From NCBI GenBank assembly GCA_022749755.1, contig CM040450.1, positions 11,182,913 to 11,246,912 on the forward strand: a stretch of 64,000 nucleotides of DNA, read 5' to 3'. The notes beneath the pieces were generated by a model that saw only the letters and a list, made by a program, of their open reading frames with translations, ran no database searches and was not told the origin of the DNA. The position numbers and the translations under genes are program-made. This DNA is from Azadirachta indica. Taxonomy: Eukaryota; Streptophyta; Magnoliopsida; Sapindales; Meliaceae. Position 1 is the first letter of the stretch, and each line of letters begins with the position of its first letter. Of the stretch, positions 12,386-22,620 are shown one piece after another.

Positions 12386-13174
12386 TCACATGACTTGGAA
12401 AATAGAACATACAGTTTGTATCAAAGTAAGCAATAAGAGCACAATTGCAGCAACAGTTCCAGTGCCTCTCCAATAATTGCTAAAATAAACCCTTTTTAAG
12501 GTTGCTATAGCATGATTCCAAGGATTTTTGTAGTGAGCTTTCAACTTATTGGTAATATCTCTGAACATAATGTCATAGATGAACATACAAGAAAGAAAAA
12601 AGAGGGAAGGATAGCTTTGTTCATGAGGGTTGGGTTTTGGAAAGGTTAGCATGTATAATCCATTAAGGATGAAGTATGGAAGTTGATTTTCCAATAATTG
12701 CAAATCTAAACTAATAATCGCCCGCAGTCTTGCATTATTTAGCAAGAAGTCATTTTTTCTCTCATGATGTCTCAAAAACAACTCAATAATAAAGATAGCA
12801 TCGTACAAAATCATTGCTACAAAATAAAGCTTTTGAAATTTAGGCATCTCTTGATAACAATTACGAATATATTGTTCATGTATTTCCATAAAACTTATAA
12901 GTTGCTGCCAAGTCTCCGTAGTGATTCGCTTAACAAACTCTCTTTTGTATCTTATTTTCTGCTTTTCCATATCAACTAATTCGTTGTTACCATGATGAAG
13001 AGGACCAATTGAAATTACCTGAGGAGTGTAAGCATCTTCATTTATTTTGCGAAGATCTTTAGGGACCTTGTAAATACAACATTATGTTTGTGGCTCCAAA
13101 TTTTCCTCGATGTTAATCAGCAACTCTTTACATTCTTCAATTGAAGCAACTGTTATTAAGTGACTATTTTCCAT
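12386..13174 (-). pseudogene. DUF247 (UPF0481) family gene, broken
   Basis: On the minus strand an ATG at 13174 opens MENSHLITVASIEECKELL. The frame is cut by a TAA at 13084-13082 (codon 31), right before the family signature CCIYKVPKDLRKINEDAYTP and QVISIGPLHHG. The frame then stays open to 12386. It contains DAIFIIELF and LENQLPYFIL, and ends with a single membrane helix (AAIVLLLLTLIQTVCSIF) at the C terminus, as the family does. The whole is ~262 codons against 400-450 usual. The middle third, between the LENQLP region and the final NPWNHAIATLKRVYFSN block, is missing, so an internal deletion accompanies the stop. DUF247 proteins are plant-specific, membrane-anchored and mostly of unknown function; some act at self-incompatibility loci. 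An internal ATG at 12970 could give a 194-residue fragment, but function is unlikely. Confidence 0.82.
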
Positions 13175-13710
13175 CTCTTTTAGTCCTATCCCATAAAAAA
13201 TAAAAGTCACTAGCAATCAAGATAAAATACTATATCTTCAAAAGAAAATAATTTAAACCTATATGACGGATTTCACGTTTTTCATTTTTCTTTAATAAAA
13301 GAAATTTAATCATGATATGTGATTAAGAATATGCACCAAGTAAAATTGAACATTTCTAAATACTTTAACTATTGTATTTTTTTATTAAAAAATAAATTAT
13401 TGTATTCAAAATTAACTTGAATGACAACAGTTAACAAATAAATTAACATAATATTATATCATTAAATAGTTACAATATATATATATAGTTAATACACATG
13501 TTAAATAAATTGTGTCATTACAAGACTTGGGCCAACATTACATACCCTGAAATAACCACAATTAATATTTATATTTACAAAAAAAAAGTTAAATGGATTT
13601 GACTTTTTTTATTTAAATAAGGTGTTTTAATTTCTGTATTGTTAAAAAAAATAAAAAATTGACTCTAAAAAATTTTTATTATTTATAATTTAATTTATTT
13701 ATTTTTATTT

Positions 13711-13741
<31 letters not shown>
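13175..13741. other. Upstream flank of DUF247 pseudogene; (TTA)n microsatellite
   Basis: Very AT-rich. A trinucleotide (ATT)n microsatellite lies at ~13709-13737, just before direct repeat copy 2. No gene is visible. Confidence 0.5.
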
Positions 13742-13742
<1 letters not shown>

Positions 13743-13898
13743 AAACTCAAATCATGGAAAGCAAAAACGTAAACAAATTAAGCAAACGAAACAAAGTACA
13801 CCGAGGGAACCTGAATATTTTGGCCGGAAGGAAATCGTGGCACCCCTTAGAGCGGCGGCGTGTAACTAAACTCCCTCTTCACTCGGAGCTATATGTTA
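13742..13898. repeat. Direct repeat copy 2 (pair with 11456-11612)
   Basis: Same sequence as copy 1 with few differences (for example CACCCCTTAG where copy 1 has TATAG). It is followed by a (TA)n microsatellite at ~13930-13960. It lies ~570 bp upstream of the DUF247 start and is more GC-rich than its surroundings, so it may be old promoter or 5' UTR DNA. Confidence 0.8.
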
Positions 13899-15054
13899 GA
13901 TGGTGATATAGGGATCAGGATTGTTATATATATCTATATATATATATATATATATATAAGAATCGATTGGTTAATTTCGCAGTCATTATCCAATTAATGA
14001 AAAATGCTTTACATAGAGCACAAAATTGACAATAATAGTATTACTTGTAATGAAAATTAATCTACCATCCATCAATCAAAGTATCTCATTCCACTTTATT
14101 TTCTTTTCTTTTTATGAAAGACCTTCCATCAATCAAAGTATATATCTTATAACACTTTTTTTTCCAATTAGAACCATTTATCCACACGTCAGGAATATTA
14201 ATTTATTCACATTTCTATCAAAAGTTTGACATAATTACACCTTAATTCAAATGTAAATTTCCTGAATTTATCCACTTACACCCTGAGGTTATTAAAATTC
14301 ATTAAGAGATTTAAAAGTCAGATTTGATTTACTCTTAATATTCTAATTAAAATACTCTTCTAACTTTTGAATAATATACAAAAATAAATTAATTTTAAAA
14401 TATTAATATTTTAATTTAGATCAAATTAAATAAGCAAAATAAACTCATAGAGTGAGATTAAATTTCACAACTTATAACAAATAATACAAATAAAATATTT
14501 ATTATTTTATTCAAAATATTAAAAAATATACACCCGTGGACAATATTAATATATTTAACAATTAGTCAAAATAAAATGTTAGTTAAGAAATAAAACTAGT
14601 CAATATGATATTGCTATAAAACATTAAATAGTCAATAGCGACTTTCGATTTAACCATCAGTGAGCAAATCATCATTCATTAATGATTGACAAGTTATTAA
14701 ATAATTTTATCACTAATAGTGACTTAGCTGATTATTTTTATTATTAAATTGATCAATAGAAGTCATACTAAATAATATAATTCTATATTTTTCCTTTATC
14801 TGATTATTTTAAGTTTGGTGAATTCTTACATCTTTGTCGCTTTAATTCTATATATATTGACAAAAGCACAATAGGAATTCATAGGAGGATTTCAGGGGAG
14901 TGTGTCTATTTTTAATAATATTTGGACTACTATCTGATTAAATTAAACTTTAAAACTGGCAAGAGGATATTAAACTCTATGCATAAATTGGGGCAGAATC
15001 CAAGATAAAATGTTATAAAAGATTAGACTCTGATAGAGAGATATATATAGAATA
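13899..15054. other. Gene-free AT-rich interval
   Basis: It contains a (TA)n microsatellite at ~13930-13960 and a short duplication of CCATCAATCAAAGTAT (around 14070 and 14126). The rest is AT-rich without recognisable features. Confidence 0.5.
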
Positions 15055-15522
15055 GGAATATTTATCACATTCCTTTCTTAAGATTTGCACTTGTATCACT
15101 TAAAAAAAAGGCATGGAGATTATATCACATAGCTCTTTTATAGTGTTAGTCAACTAACCCTAAATGGTGAATTTGTTCAAATATCCCCAACTACTTATTT
15201 TTATTAAACAATGATTTTTTTTTTTGACAATGCCCCTATTTTTATCATATTTTGTATGTTATTTAATTGAAGTGTATAAGAACAAATAAAATGACCTTAG
15301 AGTAAAAGATAGAAAATTTGAAATTTTAATTTGGAGCATAAATTTTTTTTAAGTAGGCATTCTTCAAATATTAAATAATGATTTTTTTTATGCAATTATC
15401 CTTACACTTAATGGTTAACTAACGGTCAAATATAATTGTAGAAAAAGTAACTGAAACATTTCTCATAATTTCTATCTAAATGATATAATCTTAACCTCAA
15501 GGTAGAAATATGATAATATCCC
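15055..15522 (-). mobile_element. MITE family 1, copy A
   Basis: The ends are inverted: GGAATATTTATCACATTCC at the left and GGGATATTATCATATTTC read inward from the right. The interior is a reverse-complement copy of 18604-19012 and also matches 47148-47742; shared phrases on the opposite strand include TTTGAAGAATGC and AATTAAATAACATACAAAA. No coding capacity. At ~468 bp it is probably a non-autonomous DNA transposon. Target duplication unclear. Confidence 0.7.
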
Positions 15523-15683
15523 ATACTTAAAATTAGAGTATGTATTTACATATTATGAAAGCTTACAAAAGTATTTTTTGAATATAAAAATTAAATCAAA
15601 TCTTACTTTAAATCTCAGTGAATTTTTAATCACCTATAGTAAAAGAGAATGATAGTATATTATTAAAAACTTATGAAATATTT

Positions 15684-16529
15684 AGGGTTAGTTTGGCAGT
15701 GGTAAAGAATAAGTATTAATATAGTTAGTTCTTATATTCTTTAATACTTTTTCTTCTTACAGTTTTTGAAAAAGCACTTTTTACTTTAGTTAACAATCTC
15801 TAAAAATACTTATTGGTACTAAATTAGGTGTTTGAATATATAATTACAAAAATATTTTTGCATTGACAAATTACTAAATAAACATATATTAAAATAAGTA
15901 ATATATCCGCGATATTTTTAATGCAAACAACTATTATATATAATATTTTTGTTTTATAAATATTTCCAAAAAACTATTAAAAAATTTGTTATGAAAATAA
16001 CTACAACTTTAATAGTGTAAAAAATAAAAAATATTTGTGATAAATATAATTACAATTTTAATAATTTTAATTTCTATTAAATATTAAAATATAAATAAAA
16101 TTATAAATGTCATGAATACAAATAATGTATCAATTTCAATAATTTATTCATATAGAAAGAAAAAAATATAACAAATAATATATATCTCTAAATATCTAAT
16201 ATAATCCATCATATATTCACATATATAACCATGTAAATTAAAATCTATTTAACTAAAAAAAAATCAAATATCTGATAAGTGTAGTTTCAAATTTGTTTAA
16301 GAATATTTAAAAAAAAATTTTCATTAATTGTGTACGTGCTACACCCCTAAACACTTGATGTGCTTATTTGAGAAAACACTAAATTTGTACTAATTAAGTA
16401 ATCACATTAAGTGCTAAATTTTTTTCAATAAAACTTTTATTAAAATTTACCAAACACATAATTAAACACTTTACAAATGTTAGTTAACACTTATAAAATG
16501 CTAATAAGTACTACCAAACTCGTTCTTAA
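15684..16529. mobile_element. hAT-like non-autonomous element
   Basis: The left terminus AGGGTTAGTTTGGCAGTGGT and the right terminus, read inward AAGAACGAGTTTGGTAGTACT, share AGTTTGG(C/T)AGT, a common plant TIR pattern. The flanks GAAATATTT (15675-15683) and GAAACATTT (16530-16538) form a near-perfect 9-base duplication (8 of 9), compatible with an 8-bp hAT target site. The 846-bp interior is AT-rich and non-coding. Confidence 0.6.
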
Positions 16530-16707
16530 GAAACATTTGGGCTAAAGTTTAATTATGTCATACCACATTAAGAAAAGTGACTTTATTCCCCATAAATGAT
16601 TTCACAACGATTCAATTCTCTCTGGCTCATTGATTCGGATTCCAAGGACCACAAACGTTAATGGAGAATAAAAAAAAAAGGGTGGAAAGAGAATATTTGA
16701 ATGGATA

Positions 16708-17481
16708 GGAGTGTTCAAATTTCAATTCAATGCGATCCGATCCAATTTGCTTAAAAATTTGAAATCTTTCCATGATAAACTGATCATGGATTGTATTATT
16801 AATCCACCAAAATTTATAAGATAAACAAAAAGCAGTATAATATTATTTTTTGCTGCGAAATTAATTTATTACATATAAAATTATATTTATAGTATAAAAA
16901 TATAAAAAGTATACATACATATTCAATTCCACTCAACTTCCATATTTTTCATCGCAACTTCACTTTTAATTTTTTTTTAATAATCAATACTTTTTATCGA
17001 TGATGTGCTTATTTTTTTTTAAATAAAATTTGGTAAAAATATTATATGAAAGCCTATAAAATTTAATTATGTGTTCTTATCCTATAAACTTATAATGATG
17101 GTTTTTAATTATTACTTTTTTTATTTTTAATTTATTTTAAAGAAATAAATTTTTTTATGAAAAAGAATCCAATTATAATTTTTTTAATAAACCTTACAAC
17201 ACCAATTAAATTATTTATATATTTATTTTAATTTACTTTAAATTGGTATATTTGTTGGAAGTTTAAATAAACTATATGTTGTTTTTTGCTTGCATTTGTC
17301 AATTAAATATATTGAGCATTAAAATTATATAATTTTAGTTGAAAATTTTTTTAGTAAATTAGATTGGATCAAATTCTATCATACGGTAAATAGATTTGAA
17401 TTGAAAAACTCTAATCTATTAAATAATGGAATGGATATAGATTTGGTCAAATCCACATAATATGATTTGCGGAACAGCCTT
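16708..17481. mobile_element. hAT-like element with perfect 8-bp target duplication
   Basis: The exact octamer AATGGATA flanks both sides (16700-16707 and 17482-17489). The left end is GGAGTGTTCAAATTTC; the right end read inward is AAGGCTGTTCCGCAAATC. Both share TGTTC followed by an AAAT-type block. Length is 774 bp with no transposase. The 8-bp duplication points to the hAT superfamily. Confidence 0.65.
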
Positions 17482-17489
17482 AATGGATA

Positions 17490-18603
17490 GTAAGTTTTCA
17501 TTATTAATAATAAGATCATCTTAAATTTTGTGTTTAAAGTGCTTGCTTGTTTTCTGACCTAAACTCTAAATAAAATTATTTGGATATTTAACAAGTATTT
17601 ATTTTCTATTTTATATATGAAAATTTGTTAAAGTATTAAATATATTAAAGTTTAAGATTTTAATTTAAATTTGAATAAATAAATGTCTTAATAAATATCG
17701 ATGATCTTTTCAGTTTATAACGTTACTTTCTAATACATAAACAAAAAATCTTATCTAGCACTTTTTGTTTTTTGTTGTCTCTCTTTGTTTTTATGTACTT
17801 GAAACAATATTATAACACAATTTATCTTTTTATTTAATTTATCATTAATTTTCATATCATTTAAATTATTAATTCATAATTTTTCTTTACTCATAGGAGA
17901 AAGTAAAGATAAAAAATCATGTACGATATAAAAAAATAATGTCATATTAACAATTTATTAGTCATTATTAATTCTATTTATGAACTATTGTGTCAACATA
18001 ATTGAATTTTTAATAAACTAACAATTGAATAATGTTTATATCTAAACGTTTAAAAATAAAAACCAAATATATCATTAAATTTAAATTTTAATTAAATTCA
18101 TATTTCATGTTCAAAATTCAAAAAGAAATAACAAATGCCACCTAAATTATATGCTTTTCATTAATTAGATAACAAAATAGAACAACTGATCATTTTGAAA
18201 ATATAAAAATGTAATATCAAATAATCAATAAATATTTGTGTTACATCATTATTGAATGAAGCATAACATAATCACTTAGAATATTTCACAATATTCTTTC
18301 TCTGTGATCATTATCATCATCATTATTATTAACATTATTATCTTTATTATGTTAATTATTGTTATTTACATTTCGAAACACACCCAAATTTAACCCCTTC
18401 AAGGACAAAACAACATTAGCTGAGTAGAAACAAAAAAAAAAACATGATATGAAAACATTAGTTGGAAAAAAGAAGAAAATAAAAAGAAAATAAAAAGGAG
18501 AATATAACATTAGTTGAAAAAGGAGAAAAAAAAAAAAGAAATCCAATTCTACCAAACATTAATTGTATGGATGCCCCTATTTTGCAGAAATCCGGTCATT
18601 TTA
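17490..18603. other. Gene-free AT-rich interval
   Basis: Extremely AT-rich, with (ATT)-type runs near 18310-18350 and purine runs near 18430-18540. No gene, RNA or clear repeat boundary. Confidence 0.5.
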
Positions 18604-19012
18604 GGGTTATTATCACATTCCTTTCTTCAAATTCCAGATTATATCACTCAAACAGAAAATAAGAAAAATGTATTATTTACCTCTCTTATAATTATATTTG
18701 ACTGTTAGTTAACTGTTAAATGTAAGAGTAAATACTTAAAAAAACCATTATTTAATGTTTGAAGAATGCTTACTAAAAGAAAAAATTTATGCTTTAAATT
18801 AAGTTTTTAATTTTTTTTTTATCTTTCACTTTATGATCATTTTATTCGCTTGTATAAACTTGAATTAAATAACATACAAAACAAGACAAAAATAGACATT
18901 GCAGAAAAAATATTATTTTTTAATAAAAATAAATAGTTCAGAATATTTAAATAAATTTACCATTTAAGGTTAGTTGATTAATACGATAAAGAAGTTATGT
19001 GATACAATATCT
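18604..19012 (+). mobile_element. MITE family 1, copy B (right end eroded)
   Basis: It starts GGGTTATTATCACATTCCTT and runs through TTTGACTGTTAGTTAACTG, TTTAATGTTTGAAGAATGC and AATTAAATAACATACAAAAC to GTGATACAATAT. It is the inverse of copy A 3.1 kb away and collinear with copy C at 47148. The right terminal inverted repeat is incomplete. Confidence 0.7.
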
Positions 19013-20371
19013 ATTAATATTCCATTTGCTCTATTAACGTCCTGTGGTCCCTATTGCCAATTTATTTCACATGGCATTTCTACGCCAGAGAGACTTATTG
19101 AGAGAACTACTTCCTGATGTGTAATTTAATTTAATTTTTGAGATTTGATGAATTACATCTACTCCAAGTATCATCAACAATTTAAAAATACTATCTAAAT
19201 TTTTAATAATATACAATTATAATTACAAAAAGGTTGATAAATTTAAATTAAAGCACGCCAAATTCGCCTTACAATTATTAACTTACCAACAAATTTTTTT
19301 GAGCTTTTAATAATAAATAATTACACTGTAATTTAAAATATTAAATCTCTGTTAGAAAAATAAAGAAACTAAATACGATTTATATCACAAAAAATTTTGA
19401 AATATGAACCAAAATAATAGGTAAAAATGAATGAATAAGAAAATTTGAAGTCAAATTGATTAGATATTAACAGGTTACGTACCAGTTTACTATGCAATAG
19501 AAAAGATCCGCAATGAGTTTGGCTCTGATATCCACCAGATACAAGTATCAACAAACTTGCTAATATTTAAAAAAATCTATATTATTTTTAAAATATTAAA
19601 ATATTACTATTATCTTATCATATTATAATTTAATGATAAAATTTATAAATTTTATTGGAAATATTTAAATTAAACTTCAATGTAATTTATTATTTGGAAT
19701 TTTATAAATTTTATAAGCTATTACGATATTTTTAATGAGTGTACTTAACTAAAATTTTGAATCAGAAATTATTAAAAGTTTTGTTCTTGAATATTTATAG
19801 TCTTTTGAAGTCGATAATTTGACAAAATGATCATCTTTGTTGATAACATTAATTTTCTTTTTTTCCTGATTTTGTAGTGTTGTTGGGTGGTATGGTGAAG
19901 ATAGAAAGTGAAATCAGGTAATAGATATGGTATTATACTTTTATATAATTATTAACTAGTTAAGTATTATATACTTTTCTAATTAATTTTTTAAATTTGT
20001 TTGTAAAAAGAAAAAATAAGTTTGAAAAATAATTATAATTTTGTTAACATTTAAGGAGTTATATATTAATTACCATTTTCTTTTTTTAAATTAATCTAAT
20101 ATCAATGGTAATGATAAAAGAAAGTAACTTTCTATGCATTGAATTTTGTACGGCCACAACTTCGAAAAAAAAAAACGACATTTTAAAACTTTTAACAAAC
20201 GATTATGCAAAATTTCTTAAAATAGCCCTAATTAATTCTAATTAACATAAACAGTTATCTATAAAAAATTTTACCACCTTAGCTCAACATACATTTTTAG
20301 AATAAAATTATCCTTAATAACTCAATTCAATTTTTTTACAAAACTAATTTTCTTTTCTTTGTTTTTTTTAA
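19013..20371. other. Gene-free AT-rich interval
   Basis: I see no gene or repeat with clear ends. Short open frames here lack any domain. It ends at the left arm of the fold-back structure. Confidence 0.5.
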
Positions 20372-22620
20372 CCCACTCCACTTTGATCAAATCAAAATCC
20401 TAACATTTCTCTCCTTTCTTCTCAAGTGATGGCGGATATATTTTCGTTCTTTTTTTCCTTTTTTCATCACAAAATTAAGAAGAATGTGATTTGTATTGTT
20501 TCTAACATAAACGATAATGTTCAAAATATTTAGTATGTATTTTATAATAATATTGTTGAATAAATTTTTTTATTTTATTTTTAAGAATATGCATAAATTT
20601 GAGGTGAAATGAGTATGTTCTGAGTATAATTTTTGTTGGTCTTGATAATATGGATTTACATTATTGGAATGTAAAAATTTTGCTGGAAAATGGTCGGGTT
20701 TAGGAGCCAATATTGTGGGGGGAGGGGTTGGTTTCGGGTAGGTGCCAAAAAATTAATTTTTGGGGGAGGGGCTGCTGGGTAATTTTTGAGTAAATTGCTT
20801 TCCAGGTGTGGCATGTTGGCCACCTTAAAATTGGTTTTCGGGTGTCCGAAAATTAATAAAATTATTATTAATATTATTAATTCAAAATAAAATATTTATA
20901 AATTATTAGTATATCCTAATTAATCTATAGTTGTTATGAATATTGTATAATCATAAGAAATTAGTAATTTCTGGTTTATTATCATTAATAATAATTATTA
21001 TTTAGTTACATGTTTTAATTCTCTAATTTTACTATGATTCAAAAACAAATTTTTTGTTATTATTATTAATAGGTTGTCACATTGATTTGTGACTAAATAA
21101 TAATATGATTGATAAATAAAGTGAATTTTAAGTAAGGTAAAATGTTGCCTTACCCTAAAATAGTTTTTGGGTAAAGTTTTTTAGGATAAGGCAAAATTTT
21201 TTATTACCTAAAATGTAGATATTGAGTAAGAAAAAATTTTGCTTTGTCCCAAAATATTTTTAGGTAAAACTAAATTTTACCTTACCCTAAAATGATTTTA
21301 GATAAGGAAAAATTTTATCTTACTCAAAAAATAGATTTTAGATAAGATAAAATTTTTCTTTACTCAAAAACTATTAAAGTAGATTTCTGTAAAATTTTGC
21401 TTTATCAAAATGGTTTTTAGGTAAAACAAAATTTTACCTTATCTTCAATGGTTTTTGGAAAGCAAGATTTTGTTTTATCTTAAAAATAGATTTTAGATAA
21501 GCTCAAATTTTACTTTACCCTAAAATGATTTTTAGGTAAAACCAAATTTTACTTTACATTAAAATAGTTTTTGTATAAAATAAAATTTAATCTTACCTGA
21601 AATTTACTTTTTTGATAAGACAAAATTTTACTTTAGTCGAAATCCACTTTTCGAGTAAAAAGTCTATACCTCACAATCGTACAAGACCTTCTCCAACCTT
21701 CACGTAATTTTTCACATCCTCAAATTATCCATACCTTGGATATTCCTATAATGACTAATTAACTTAATTTAAACTTAAATCAATACTTTATACTATATAA
21801 TCAAAATTGAATTATAAATCTATATTTACATAAATTATTTTTTATCAATCATACTATTATTCAATCACAATCCAATGTAACACCTTTATTAATAACAATA
21901 ACAAAAAATTGTTTTTGAATCATAGTAAAACTAGAGAACTAAAACATGTAACTAAATAATAATTATTATTAATTATAATAGCGCAGAAATTTAATAATTT
22001 CTTATGATTATAAAATATTCATAACAACTATAGATTAATTTGGATATGCTAACAACTTATAAATATTTAATTTTGAATTAATAATATTAACAATAATAAT
22101 TATTAATTTTTGAGTGCCGGGAAACTAATTTTCGGGTAGCCAACATGCCACCTAAAAACCGAAATTTACGTGAAAAGCAATTTACCCGAAAATTACCCAG
22201 CACTCGTCCTCCGAAAATTGATTTTGTGGCACCCACCTGAAAACCACATCCTCCCCCTCAATATTGGCTTCCAAATCCGATCATTTTCCAGCAATATTTT
22301 TACATTTCAACCATATTTTAACCAAATACATACATATTGTCAAGACTCAACAAAAATCATACCTAAACATACTCATTTCACCCCAAATTCGTACATTTTT
22401 TTTCAAAATAAAATAAAATCATCTATTCAATGATTTCACCACAAAATAGATCCTAAATATATTTTGAACATTGTTATTTATACTAGAGACATCACAAATT
22501 ACATTCCCTTTGATTTTGTGCTGAAAAAACAAAAAAAAAAAAGGAAGAAAATACAGCTGTCATCACTTGATAAGAAAGGAGAGAAATGTTAGGGTTTTGA
22601 TTTGGTCAAATTGAATTGGG
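20372..22620. mobile_element. Fold-back element: ~2.25-kb imperfect inverted repeat
   Basis: The left arm (~20372-21120) and right arm (~21825-22620) are inverted copies of ~750-800 bp. Paired blocks include CTTTGATCAAATCAAAATCC with GGTTTTGATTTGGTCAAA, AACATTTCTCTCCTTTCTT with its inverse, TTTGCTGGAAAATGGTCGGG with CCGATCATTTTCCAGCAA, and an ACATGTTTTAATTCTCTA block with its inverse. The 0.7-kb loop carries a minisatellite. No protein is encoded; apparent frames in the right arm (such as 22170-22433) are by-products. It resembles a long-TIR/fold-back or Mutator-like non-autonomous element. The right end abuts or overlaps the truncated LINE by a few bases, so its true border and target duplication are uncertain. 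Confidence 0.75.
21128..21660. repeat. ~39-bp quasi-palindromic minisatellite in the fold-back loop
   Basis: About 13 diverged units, e.g. AAATTTTACTTTACCCTAAA followed by ATGATTTTTAGGTAAAACC. Late units keep a 39-base period. Each unit begins with an AAATTTTAC half and ends with a GTAAAA-type half, so each can pair with itself and with its neighbours. Confidence 0.7.

Noticed and set aside
13700..13960. Microsatellites considered as CRISPR-like or origin repeats
   Set aside because: Simple (ATT)n and (TA)n runs; no spacer structure; eukaryotic nuclear context.
22170..22433. 87-codon open frame on the plus strand
   Set aside because: It falls in the right arm of the fold-back element and its inverse arm does not conserve it.
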